From assembly GCA_902579605.1 (NCBI GenBank), contig CACHHD010000001.1:124001-188000 (forward strand): a DNA stretch of 64,000 bases, read 5' to 3'. Position numbers and translations under genes: made by a program. The stretch comes from an uncultured Pelagibacteraceae bacterium. Lineage in GTDB: Bacteria > Pseudomonadota > Alphaproteobacteria > Pelagibacterales > Pelagibacteraceae. The notes below the pieces were generated by a model. It saw only the letters and a program-made list of their open reading frames with translations, did not search any database and was not told the origin of the DNA. Below are positions 39,164 to 47,254 of the stretch, one piece after another; the first letter of the stretch is position 1, and each line of letters opens with the position of its first letter.

Positions 39164-39225
39164 AATAATATACCAATTATCAAATATATTGTTGAAATTA
39201 AAGGCTTTTAATTTATAAAGTAAAT

Positions 39226-40401
39226 ATGAGTAAATCGGTTGTAATAACTTCTGCTACAAGAACTGCTATAGGATCATTAGGCAAGTCTCTTAAAAATATA
39301 TCTGGGGATGAGTTGGGATCAACAGTAATAAAAGAGACTATTCAAAGATCAAAAATAACGCCTAGTGATGTGGACGAGGTAATAATGGGTCAAGTTTTGA
39401 CTGGTGGGACAGGCCAAAATCCTGCACGTCAAGCAGCAATGAAATCTGGTATTCCAAAAGAAAAACCGGCTTATGTAGTCAATCAAGTTTGCGGATCAGG
39501 AATTAGATCAGTTGCTTCTGGTTTCCAGAGTATTAACTCAGGCGACTCAAAAATAGTTGTAGCTGGAGGACAAGAAAGTATGTCACTTGCGCCTCATGCT
39601 ATACATTTACGAGATGGTAAAAAACTAGGTGATGCAGAACTGATTGATACGATGGTTAAAGATGGTCTTTGGGATGCATTTCATGGCTATCATATGGGAG
39701 TAACTGCAGAAAATGTAGCAACCAAATTTCAAGTAACAAGACAAGAACAAGATAAATTTGCTCTAAATTCACAAGAAAAAGCTTTAAAGGCAATAAAAGA
39801 AAATAAATTTAAGGAAGAAGTTACGAAAGTGAGGATTAAATCAAAAAAAGCAGAAATAGATTTTAGTAAAGATGAACATCCAAGAGAAGGAATTAATTTA
39901 GATGGCCTTAGTAGATTAAAACCTTTTTTTCAAAAAGAGGGAACTGTGACCGCAGGTAATGCTTCTGGTATAAACGATGGTGCTGCGGCTGTTACATTAA
40001 TGTCAGATGAAGAAGCAAAAAAGAGAGGTTTGGATAAGTTAGTAACTATAAAGTCTTGGGCTAGTTGTGGTGTAGATCCATCGCTTATGGGTACTGGACC
40101 TATTCCTGCATCTAAAAAGGCTTTAGAACTAGCTGGTTGGAAAATTGATGATCTAGATCTTTTAGAAGTTAATGAAGCATTTGCAGCTCAAAGTATTGCG
40201 GTTTTGAAAACTTTAGGAATCCAAGAGGAAAAAGTAAACGTAAACGGAGGTGCAATTGCCCTAGGACATCCAATAGGAGCATCTGGTACTAGAATTCTAG
40301 TAACTCTTATACATGAAATGATTAAGCGAGACTCTAAGAGAGGTTTGGCCACATTGTGTATTGGCGGAGGAATGGGTATAGCTATGTGTATAGAACGATA
40401 A
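39226..40401 (+). CDS. Acetyl-CoA C-acetyltransferase (thiolase)
   Basis: This 391-aa thiolase has the acyl-enzyme cysteine in NQVCGSGIRSV near residue 88, NEAFAAQS, GGAIALGHPIGASG with the catalytic His, and CIGGGMG with the C-terminal catalytic Cys. The length and motifs fit the biosynthetic (PhaA/AtoB) type that interconverts two acetyl-CoA and acetoacetyl-CoA. Its stop overlaps the next small ORF by one base (TAATG). The adjacent HDAC-like and pyruvate dehydrogenase genes place it in an acetyl-CoA neighbourhood. Confidence 0.92.
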   Translation: MSKSVVITSATRTAIGSLGKSLKNISGDELGSTVIKETIQRSKITPSDVDEVIMGQVLTGGTGQNPARQAAMKSGIPKEKPAYVVNQVCGSGIRSVASGFQSINSGDSKIVVAGGQESMSLAPHAIHLRDGKKLGDAELIDTMVKDGLWDAFHGYHMGVTAENVATKFQVTRQEQDKFALNSQEKALKAIKENKFKEEVTKVRIKSKKAEIDFSKDEHPREGINLDGLSRLKPFFQKEGTVTAGNASGINDGAAAVTLMSDEEAKKRGLDKLVTIKSWASCGVDPSLMGTGPIPASKKALELAGWKIDDLDLLEVNEAFAAQSIAVLKTLGIQEEKVNVNGGAIALGHPIGASGTRILVTLIHEMIKRDSKRGLATLCIGGGMGIAMCIER

Positions 40402-40535
40402 TGGAAATTTCTAAACCATATAAAGGAAAAGGGAAACGTAAATTAAGAAAGATGCCTTTTACACCTAAAGGGTACATTTTGTATTACGCTTTTTTTTGGG
40501 CAGTCATAATTTCAATTTATTTAGCTTACAATTAA
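40401..40535 (+). CDS. 44-aa basic single-pass membrane protein coupled to thiolase
   Basis: The ATG at 40401 overlaps the thiolase TAA (TAATG), a strong sign of translational re-initiation. The product has a basic N-terminal third (MEISKPYKGKGKRKLRKM), a short PFTPKGY segment and one membrane helix (ILYYAFFWAVIISIYLAY). Positive residues before the helix predict N-in topology. The next gene starts 6 bases after the stop. I do not recognise a family; the operon position suggests a small partner of a membrane process. Confidence 0.65.
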   Translation: MEISKPYKGKGKRKLRKMPFTPKGYILYYAFFWAVIISIYLAYN

Positions 40536-40541
40536 AATTTA

Positions 40542-41435
40542 ATGCAGCTCCCTGTTGTCAATCATCCAGATTATGTTGCAAAAATTAATGATGACAATAA
40601 ATTCCCTATTAAAAAATTTGGTGCTTTAGCCAATTATCTAATCGAAAATAATGTTGTAAAAAAATTTCACATCCCAAAAGAATGTTCAATTGAAACAATG
40701 AAAACTTCTCATTCTATAGAATATATAAATAATATTAAAAATAAAACTTTAGATCTACAATCTCAAAAGAAAATTGGTTTTCCAATAAATGATAGTGTTG
40801 TTAGAAGATCTTTTGTGGCAACTGGGGGAACTGTTTTAGCCAGCAAGCTTGCACTAGAATCAAAGCTTGCTTGTAATACCGCAGGTGGTAGTCACCATGC
40901 TACTTTTAATTTTGGTGCCGGTTATTGTGTATTCAATGATGTTGCTGTAGCTGCAAACTATCTTAGGAATAAACGTTATTCCAAAAAAATTCTTATTTTA
41001 GATTTAGATGTTCACCAAGGTAACGGAAATTCTGAGATATTTAAAAACGATAGAGATGTATTGACTTTTAGTATGCATTGCGCTTCAAATTATCCAGCTA
41101 AAAAATCTAAAAGTGATATTGACATTGAACTTGCCGAAAATATGGAAGATAAAGAATATATTAATATTCTCAATAAAAATTTAAAAAAATTAAATGAAAA
41201 TAATTATGATTTTGTATTTTATGTTGCTGGTGTTGATATCCATTTTGAAGATAGGCTAGGCAAACTAAAAGTTACGGATGAAGGTATAAATATGAGGGAT
41301 CAAATTGTAATTGAAAATTTTCACAAAAAAAATATTCCTTTATGTGGAGTATTAGGTGGGGGTTATAATAAAAGTTTTGATAAACTCATTGAGCTTCATT
41401 CTATGCTTCACAAAAATTGTGCTAAAATGATTTGA
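40542..41435 (+). CDS. Histone deacetylase-like zinc deacylase, second paralogue
   Basis: This 297-aa protein opens LPVVNHPDY, as do many bacterial class IV-type HDAC homologues. Active-site motifs are GGSHHA (H118, H119), DLDVHQGNG (ligands D156, H158), VAGVDIHFEDRLG (ligand D232) and LGGGYN (Y275). The usual HH in DxDxHH is HQ, as in several bacterial members. It is distinct from the class II protein at 454-1380, so the genome carries two deacylases. It follows the thiolase and the 44-aa membrane protein in one operon. The substrate is unknown (protein lysine, polyamine or small acyl-amide). Confidence 0.82.
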   Translation: MQLPVVNHPDYVAKINDDNKFPIKKFGALANYLIENNVVKKFHIPKECSIETMKTSHSIEYINNIKNKTLDLQSQKKIGFPINDSVVRRSFVATGGTVLASKLALESKLACNTAGGSHHATFNFGAGYCVFNDVAVAANYLRNKRYSKKILILDLDVHQGNGNSEIFKNDRDVLTFSMHCASNYPAKKSKSDIDIELAENMEDKEYINILNKNLKKLNENNYDFVFYVAGVDIHFEDRLGKLKVTDEGINMRDQIVIENFHKKNIPLCGVLGGGYNKSFDKLIELHSMLHKNCAKMI

Positions 41436-41591
41436 TAATGAATTGCTTATCTTAAAAGATATTTTTTAAGTAAGATTTTTTGAACCAAATACTCACTTTG
41501 AGGATTATGGCTCTTTTTTTTAAAAAGTATGTTAATAATCCATTTCATAACTTTATTTTCTAATTTTTATTGGCCAAAAAAGGAGATAAAT

Positions 41592-41684
41592 GTGTCAAAA
41601 AATGATCAAGTGCTAAAATTGCTTCAATTTTTGCGTTTATTATTGGGTAAATTTTTAATAAATTCCAAAAGATTAAAATATTAA
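41592..41684 (+). CDS. 30-aa leader ORF upstream of aceE
   Basis: A strong AAGGAG element (41580-41585) precedes GTG at 41592 by 6 bases. The frame encodes MSKNDQVLKLLQFLRLLLGK and ten more residues, a Leu/Lys-rich amphipathic peptide. The TAA at 41682-41684 is 2 bases before the aceE ATG. aceE has no good ribosome binding site of its own, so reading of this leader probably drives aceE translation. An overlapping ATG at 41590 opens an alternative 8-codon peptide that would end well short of aceE. Confidence 0.45.
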   Translation: MSKNDQVLKLLQFLRLLLGKFLINSKRLKY

Positions 41685-41686
41685 AT

Positions 41687-44600
41687 ATGGCTCAAAATAT
41701 TTCAGTTCCAGATATCGGTGATTTTAAAGATGTTGAAGTAATAGAGGTATTAGTAAAACCTGGAGATCAAATTAATAAAAATGATCCATTAGTTACAATA
41801 GAAAGTGATAAATCAAGTGTAGAAATACCATCTCCATCTGCAGGTCAAATAAAAGATCTTAAAGTAAAAGTTGGCGATAAAGTATCTGAAGGAAGTCTAT
41901 TGGTAACTTTAGAGTCAAAAGAGACCCAAAAAATTCAGAATAAAGAAATAGAAAAAGAACAAAAAATTCAAAAAGAAGTAAAAAAAGAAAAGCCAAAAAC
42001 AAATGGAAATATAGTTACATCTCAACCATTAAAACAAATTAAAAAAGTTTTTGCGGAACCAGCTTCCAAAGATGATATAGATCCATTAGAAACTAATGAA
42101 TGGATAGAGTCTCTAAACTCAGTAATAGAAAATGACGGGTCTTCAAGAGCTAGCTATTTGTTAAACAAAGTTATTGATCAAGCTTATAAAGCGGGTCTTG
42201 TACTACCTGATACTAGAACAACACCATATATCAATACCATTCCACCTGAAACTGAAGTTAAATCTCCTGGGGATCAAAATATTGAGAAAAAAATAAGAGC
42301 TTACATAAGATGGAATGCAGCTGCGATGGTTGTTAAAGCCAATAAAAAAAGCTCTGAGCTTGGTGGTCATATTGGAACTTTTGCTTCAGCTGCTACTTTA
42401 TATGATGTCGGAATGAATCATTTTTGGAGGGCAAAAAATAATAAATTTGGAGGTGATCTAGTTTATTTCCAAGGGCATTCGGCTCCAGGTATGTACGCTA
42501 GAGCATTCCTTGAAGGAAGACTTTCTAGTAAACAACTAGATGGTTTTAGACAAGAGGTTGGTAAAGACGGATTATCTTCTTATCCTCATCCGTGGTTAAT
42601 GCCAAACTTTTGGCAGTTTCCAACCGTATCAATGGGTCTAGGCCCAATCATGGGAATCTATCAAGCGAGGTTTTTAAAATATTTAATTAATAGAGGCTTG
42701 ATAAAAGACGAGGGAAGAAAAATTTGGGTATTTCTTGGTGATGGTGAAATGGATGAACCAGAATCTTTGGGTGCAATAGGTTTAGCAGCAAGAGAAAAGT
42801 TAGATAATTTAATTTTTGTAATTAACTGTAATCTTCAAAGGTTAGATGGTCCGGTAAGGGGAAATGGAAAAATTATTCAAGAACTTGAGGGAAGCTTTAG
42901 AGGTAGTGGTTGGAACGTAATTAAAGTAATTTGGGGTTCATATTGGGATAAATTGTTAGCAAAAGATAAAAGTGGACTATTGATAAAGAGAATGAATGAA
43001 TGTGTTGACGGTGAGTATCAAGCTTTTAAAGCTAAAGGTGGAGCATATGTAAAAGAACATTTTTTTGGAAAATACCCTGAGCTAAAAGAATTAGTTTATA
43101 CCATGACTGATAAAGATATCTGGCGACTAAACCGAGGTGGCCACGATCCGCATAAAGTTTATGCTGCCTATCATGCAGCAATGCAAAATAAAGGAACCCC
43201 AACAGTGATTATTGCTAAAACTATTAAAGGGTATGGAATGGGTAAATCAGGTGAAAGTATAAACACTACCCATCAGCAAAAAAAAATGGACGAGGAAGAC
43301 TTATTATACTACAGAGACAGATTTGGCGTCCCATTGACTGATAAACAAGTTAAGGACATAGAATATTATAGACCTAATGAAAAATCTGAAGAAATAAAAT
43401 ATTTAAGAGATTGCAGAGTAAAATTAGGAGGATTTATTCCTGAAAGAACATCGTTTGCTAAAGCGATTAAAACTCCTCCAAAAGATATTTTTGAGAATTT
43501 CATGAAATCAACTGGGGATAAAGAAATGTCAACCACAATGGCGCTAGTAAGAATGCTTACCGCGCTATTAAGAGATAAAAATGTTTCTCCTAGATTAGTC
43601 CCGATAATCCCCGATGAAGCTAGAACATTTGGTATGGAAGGTTTTTTTCAAAAAATAGGAATATATGCACATGAAGGTCAAAAATATGAGCCAGTGGATT
43701 CCGAGCAACTAAGTTCTTACCGTGAAGATAAAAGTGGTCAAGTATTAGAAGAAGGTATAACTGAGTCTGGTGCTATGTCCTCTTGGATAGCAGCTGGTAC
43801 AGCTTACACAAACCATGATATTGAAATGATACCAATCTATATATTCTACTCTATGTTTGGATTTCAAAGAGTTGGAGATTTGGCTTGGGCAGCTGGGGAC
43901 TCGCAAGCTAGAGGTTTTCTAATTGGAGCCACTGCTGGCAGAACAACTTTAGCCGGAGAAGGATTGCAACACCAAGACGGCCACAGCCATTTAATGGCAT
44001 CTAACATACCTAATTGTGTTAGTTATGACCCAACTTTTGCCTACGAAATGGCAGTTATTTTAAGAGACGGGATGAAAAGGATGCACGAAAAAAAAGAAAA
44101 TATATTTTATTATATTACAGCAATGAATGAAAACTATCCTCATCCTGAAAAACCTAAAAATGCAGACGATGGTATTTTAAAAGGAATGTATTTGCTTAAA
44201 GAGACAAGAAATAAAGGCAAAACAAGAGTCCAACTTCTAGGCTCTGGTACAATCTTGCGTGAAGTAATTGCTGCTGCTAAAATTCTTTCTAAAGAATACG
44301 GAATTGATTCAGATATTTGGAGCGTTACAAGTTTTAATGAACTCAGAAAAGATGGTATGGAAACAGAGAGATGGAACTTATTAAATCCTGAAGAGAAGAA
44401 AAAGAAATCTTACGTTGAAAAATGTTTAGACAAAAGAGAAGGCCCTGTCTTTGCAGCGTCTGATTATGTTAGATCGTTTTCAGATCAGCTTAGACCATAC
44501 GTAAACAAATCTTTCTATTCGTTTGGTACAGATGGGTATGGAAGAAGTGATACAAGAAAAAATCTGAGAAAATTTTTTGAAGTTGATAAAGAGCATATTG

Positions 44601-44716
44601 TTGCTTATACCTTAAGTGCATTAGCAAAAGAGCAGTTAATTGCATCCAAGCATGCAGAAAAAGCGATTGAAAAGTACAAAATAAATAAAGAAAAAGTGTT
44701 TCCAACGAAATTATAA
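41687..44716 (+). CDS. aceE: Pyruvate dehydrogenase E1 (homodimeric type) with N-terminal lipoyl domain
   Basis: This 1009-aa protein is a fusion. Residues 1-76 form a lipoyl domain with the modification site ESDKSS (K42). Residues 77-128 are a charged Lys/Glu linker. From about 129 (IDPLETNEWI) the sequence follows canonical AceE, with the thiamine diphosphate motif GDGEMDEPES (351-360) closed by NCNLQRLDGPV, and LAGEGLQHQDGHSH in the C-terminal half. It decarboxylates pyruvate and reductively acetylates lipoyl groups. Typical AceE is about 880-890 residues with no lipoyl domain, so the extra domain is notable. aceF follows one base later. Confidence 0.93.
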   Translation: MAQNISVPDIGDFKDVEVIEVLVKPGDQINKNDPLVTIESDKSSVEIPSPSAGQIKDLKVKVGDKVSEGSLLVTLESKETQKIQNKEIEKEQKIQKEVKKEKPKTNGNIVTSQPLKQIKKVFAEPASKDDIDPLETNEWIESLNSVIENDGSSRASYLLNKVIDQAYKAGLVLPDTRTTPYINTIPPETEVKSPGDQNIEKKIRAYIRWNAAAMVVKANKKSSELGGHIGTFASAATLYDVGMNHFWRAKNNKFGGDLVYFQGHSAPGMYARAFLEGRLSSKQLDGFRQEVGKDGLSSYPHPWLMPNFWQFPTVSMGLGPIMGIYQARFLKYLINRGLIKDEGRKIWVFLGDGEMDEPESLGAIGLAAREKLDNLIFVINCNLQRLDGPVRGNGKIIQELEGSFRGSGWNVIKVIWGSYWDKLLAKDKSGLLIKRMNECVDGEYQAFKAKGGAYVKEHFFGKYPELKELVYTMTDKDIWRLNRGGHDPHKVYAAYHAAMQNKGTPTVIIAKTIKGYGMGKSGESINTTHQQKKMDEEDLLYYRDRFGVPLTDKQVKDIEYYRPNEKSEEIKYLRDCRVKLGGFIPERTSFAKAIKTPPKDIFENFMKSTGDKEMSTTMALVRMLTALLRDKNVSPRLVPIIPDEARTFGMEGFFQKIGIYAHEGQKYEPVDSEQLSSYREDKSGQVLEEGITESGAMSSWIAAGTAYTNHDIEMIPIYIFYSMFGFQRVGDLAWAAGDSQARGFLIGATAGRTTLAGEGLQHQDGHSHLMASNIPNCVSYDPTFAYEMAVILRDGMKRMHEKKENIFYYITAMNENYPHPEKPKNADDGILKGMYLLKETRNKGKTRVQLLGSGTILREVIAAAKILSKEYGIDSDIWSVTSFNELRKDGMETERWNLLNPEEKKKKSYVEKCLDKREGPVFAASDYVRSFSDQLRPYVNKSFYSFGTDGYGRSDTRKNLRKFFEVDKEHIVAYTLSALAKEQLIASKHAEKAIEKYKINKEKVFPTKL

Positions 44717-44717
44717 A

Positions 44718-45956
44718 ATGTCCTCTAAAGATATCTTAGTTCCAAACATAGGTGATTTTAAAGATGTCGAAGTCATTGAGGTTTTGGTTAAAGATGGGCA
44801 AAAAATTAAAAAAAATGACTCTTTAATAACAATTGAAAGCGACAAATCTAGTGTAGAGGTACCTTCTACATCAGATGGAATTATAGAAAAAATTAATATT
44901 AAAATAGGTGATAAAGTAAGCGAAGGCGATCTTATACTTACTGTAAATGTAGAATCAAAAATAGATGTGAAAGAAAAACCTGTACAAAAAAACAAAATTA
45001 AAGAAGTATCAAAAAAACCAGATCCAGTTTCTCCACCAGTTACTCAGTCTACATCAGGTGTAAAATTAGCTAGTCCTAAAGTCAGAAAATTTGCAAGAGA
45101 ACTTGGTGCCAATGTAACTCAAATACAAGGTTCACAGAGATCAGGAAGAGTGACAGAAGATGATGTTAAAAAATTCGTAAAGTCTCAAGTATCTGTAAGT
45201 CAAGGTAAAGTTGAACCAAAAAAATATAAAGATGAATATTCGCATGAGGAATTTGGAGAAATTGAGATTAAAGAAATGCCGAGAGTAAAAAAGCTTTCAG
45301 GGCCTCAACTAGTAAGATCTTGGACTGAAATACCGCATGTAACTCAACATGATGAAATTGATATTACGGAAATGGAACAATTTAGAACATCATTATTTGA
45401 TCATTTCACCGGAGAAAAAATTTCTGTAACACCTTTAGCTTTTATAACTAGGGCAGTAGTAAATGCTTTAAAAGATTTTCCTAATTTTAATTGTTCCATT
45501 GATCCTGTACAAAATAAAATATTTTATAAAAAATACTATCACGTTGGTTTTGCAGTGGATACTCCTCATGGATTAATGGTTCCAAAGTTAAGAGATGTTG
45601 ACCAAATGAATATAAAAGAAATAGGAGATGAGCTAAGAAGAGTAAGTAGAGAGTGTAGAGATTTAAAAATTAATAAAAAAGAATTTTTTGGCGGATCAAT
45701 GACTATTTCAAGTTTAGGTGGAATAGGTGGAACTTTTTTTACACCTATAATTAATCCGCCTGAAGTAGCTATCTTAGGAGTTGGAAAAAGTTTTGATAGG
45801 CTTCTAAAAATTAAAGGCCAAATAGTTTCAAGAAAAATTTTGCCAATTTCTTTATCTTACGATCACAGAATAATAGATGGTGCTGAGGGTGTAAGATTTT
45901 GTGTTCATTTAAACGAAAGCTTAGGTAAAGATTTTGCTTTCAAGCTTGCCGTTTAA
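44718..45956 (+). CDS. aceF: Pyruvate dehydrogenase E2, dihydrolipoamide acetyltransferase
   Basis: This 412-aa E2 has one N-terminal lipoyl domain (residues 1-77, K43 in ESDKSS), a linker, a peripheral-subunit binding domain (about 114-150, ASPKVRKFARELGANVTQIQGS) and the catalytic domain with SYDHRIIDGAEG. It transfers acetyl groups from lipoyl to CoA. Its lipoyl domain is strikingly similar to that of aceE (shared IGDFKDVEVIEVLVK and TIESDKSSVE), which suggests the E1 domain was copied from here. No E3 (lpd) lies in the window. Confidence 0.93.
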   Translation: MSSKDILVPNIGDFKDVEVIEVLVKDGQKIKKNDSLITIESDKSSVEVPSTSDGIIEKINIKIGDKVSEGDLILTVNVESKIDVKEKPVQKNKIKEVSKKPDPVSPPVTQSTSGVKLASPKVRKFARELGANVTQIQGSQRSGRVTEDDVKKFVKSQVSVSQGKVEPKKYKDEYSHEEFGEIEIKEMPRVKKLSGPQLVRSWTEIPHVTQHDEIDITEMEQFRTSLFDHFTGEKISVTPLAFITRAVVNALKDFPNFNCSIDPVQNKIFYKKYYHVGFAVDTPHGLMVPKLRDVDQMNIKEIGDELRRVSRECRDLKINKKEFFGGSMTISSLGGIGGTFFTPIINPPEVAILGVGKSFDRLLKIKGQIVSRKILPISLSYDHRIIDGAEGVRFCVHLNESLGKDFAFKLAV

Positions 45957-45979
45957 TTTAAATTACAATAATAAAGAGC

Positions 45980-46882
45980 ATGAGTAAAAATTTCATCGCT
46001 TTAACCTGTGCTATCACATGTTCCTTTTTATGGGGTACAGCATTTATAGCACAAGATACTGGAATGGATTATATAGGACCTTGGACTTTCTCAGCTGCAA
46101 GATTACTTTTAGGTTTTTTTGCTTTATTGCCTTTTTTTTTTATTTTTGAATTTAAAAAAATAAAGAAAATTAAATCGAACTTTAAAATCATCATTTTCAA
46201 TATGTTTTTGTTAGGATTTTTTTTAGCAGGAGGAAATATATTTCAACAAATTTCTCTAATTTACACAGATGTGGCTAACTCAGCAGTATTCACTGTTTTA
46301 TATGTAGTGATAGTTCCAGTATTAGCTTATTTTCTTTTTTCAAAAAAAATACATAAGTCTGTTTGGCCTGCTGTCATTATGTGTTTACTAGGGGGTTTGC
46401 TTTTAAGCGAATTAAATAACTATAGAGTAAGACTTGGAGATTCTCTCGTAGTAGTAGGAGCTTTTTTTTGGGCTCTTCATATTGTCTACGTATCAAAATT
46501 TTTAAAAATATTTAATTACCCGATAACTATAGCCGCGTTTCAATGTTTAATCGCAGCAATGTTTTCGGCTGTACCTGCAATTTCAATTGAATTCATTTCT
46601 TTTAAACTTTTATCTTTGGAGGCTGGTGAGCTTTTATACGCCGGTGTTCTATCAAGTGGCTTAGCATTTTTACTTCAAATTATAGCGCTACAACACCTAT
46701 CGCCCGCTCCTGCTGCAATAATTTTCTCTCTAGAAGGAGTATTTGCATCTGTCGCGGCATGGATTTTACTAGATCAATATCTTAATGAGTTTAAAGTTTT
46801 AGGGATTATAATAATATTGTCTGCGGTTATTTTCTCTCAACTTGCACCAATCTATGGTAAAAAAATATATGGACGAAACTAA
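45980..46882 (+). CDS. DMT superfamily (EamA) transporter
   Basis: This 300-aa protein has ten predicted membrane helices in two EamA repeats, with the usual opening CSFLWGTAFIAQD and a second-repeat GAFFWALHIVYVSKF. The LSPAPAAIIFSLEGVFASVAAWILL stretch resembles the conserved ninth helix (residue-run shown in part as SPAPAAIIFSLE). Members export amino acids or other metabolites; substrate unknown. It follows aceF by 23 bases and overlaps the thioesterase gene. Confidence 0.82.
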   Translation: MSKNFIALTCAITCSFLWGTAFIAQDTGMDYIGPWTFSAARLLLGFFALLPFFFIFEFKKIKKIKSNFKIIIFNMFLLGFFLAGGNIFQQISLIYTDVANSAVFTVLYVVIVPVLAYFLFSKKIHKSVWPAVIMCLLGGLLLSELNNYRVRLGDSLVVVGAFFWALHIVYVSKFLKIFNYPITIAAFQCLIAAMFSAVPAISIEFISFKLLSLEAGELLYAGVLSSGLAFLLQIIALQHLSPAPAAIIFSLEGVFASVAAWILLDQYLNEFKVLGIIIILSAVIFSQLAPIYGKKIYGRN

Positions 46883-47246
46883 AAAAGGTTTTATGCAAAA
46901 TATCGGTGATCTTTCTTTTAAAAAGATAGACGAAACTAATTACGAATTTAGCATTAAAGTGGAAGAAAAATTTCTTAATACAGGCAAAATCGCTCATGGT
47001 GGTTTTATTGCAACTATAGCTGATACTGGTATGGGAAATGCTGCTCACATAGCAGCTGGTAACACAAGATCAGTAACAGTAAATTTAGATATAAAATTTA
47101 TCTCTGCTGGCAAACAAGGTGATATTCTCGTAGGAAAAGTAGAAATACTTAAAAAAACAAAAACTTTAGTTTTTATAAATTGTAAGATCTTAAATTCTAA
47201 AGGAATAGTTGCTACAGCATCAGGAACCTGGAAAATACTATTGTAA
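46869..47246 (+). CDS. Hotdog-fold PaaI-type thioesterase
   Basis: This ~125-aa protein has the hotdog signature NTGKIAHGGFIATIADTGMG, with the Asp of the catalytic region, followed by RSVTVNLDIKFISAG. PaaI/YigI-like enzymes hydrolyse acyl-CoA thioesters. Start choice is uncertain: ATG 46869 (MDETKKGF) overlaps the DMT gene by 14 bases; an upstream ATG at 46854 is also in frame. Neither has a clear ribosome binding site. It sits between transporter and ASPIC genes. Confidence 0.82.
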   Translation: MDETKKGFMQNIGDLSFKKIDETNYEFSIKVEEKFLNTGKIAHGGFIATIADTGMGNAAHIAAGNTRSVTVNLDIKFISAGKQGDILVGKVEILKKTKTLVFINCKILNSKGIVATASGTWKILL

Positions 47247-47254
47247 TATTTTCT

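Noticed and set aside
41507-41563. 18-codon ORF (MALFFKKYVNNPFHNFIF) behind a GAGG element upstream of the aceE leader
   Set aside because: Short, weakly supported, and it ends well before the stronger AAGGAG-led ORF. Kept out of the feature list for lack of any coupling or conservation evidence.
41590-41616. 8-codon ORF (MCQKMIKC) overlapping the 30-codon aceE leader
   Set aside because: It shares the same ribosome binding site, but its stop is about 70 bases from aceE, so it would not couple; mentioned only as an alternative frame.
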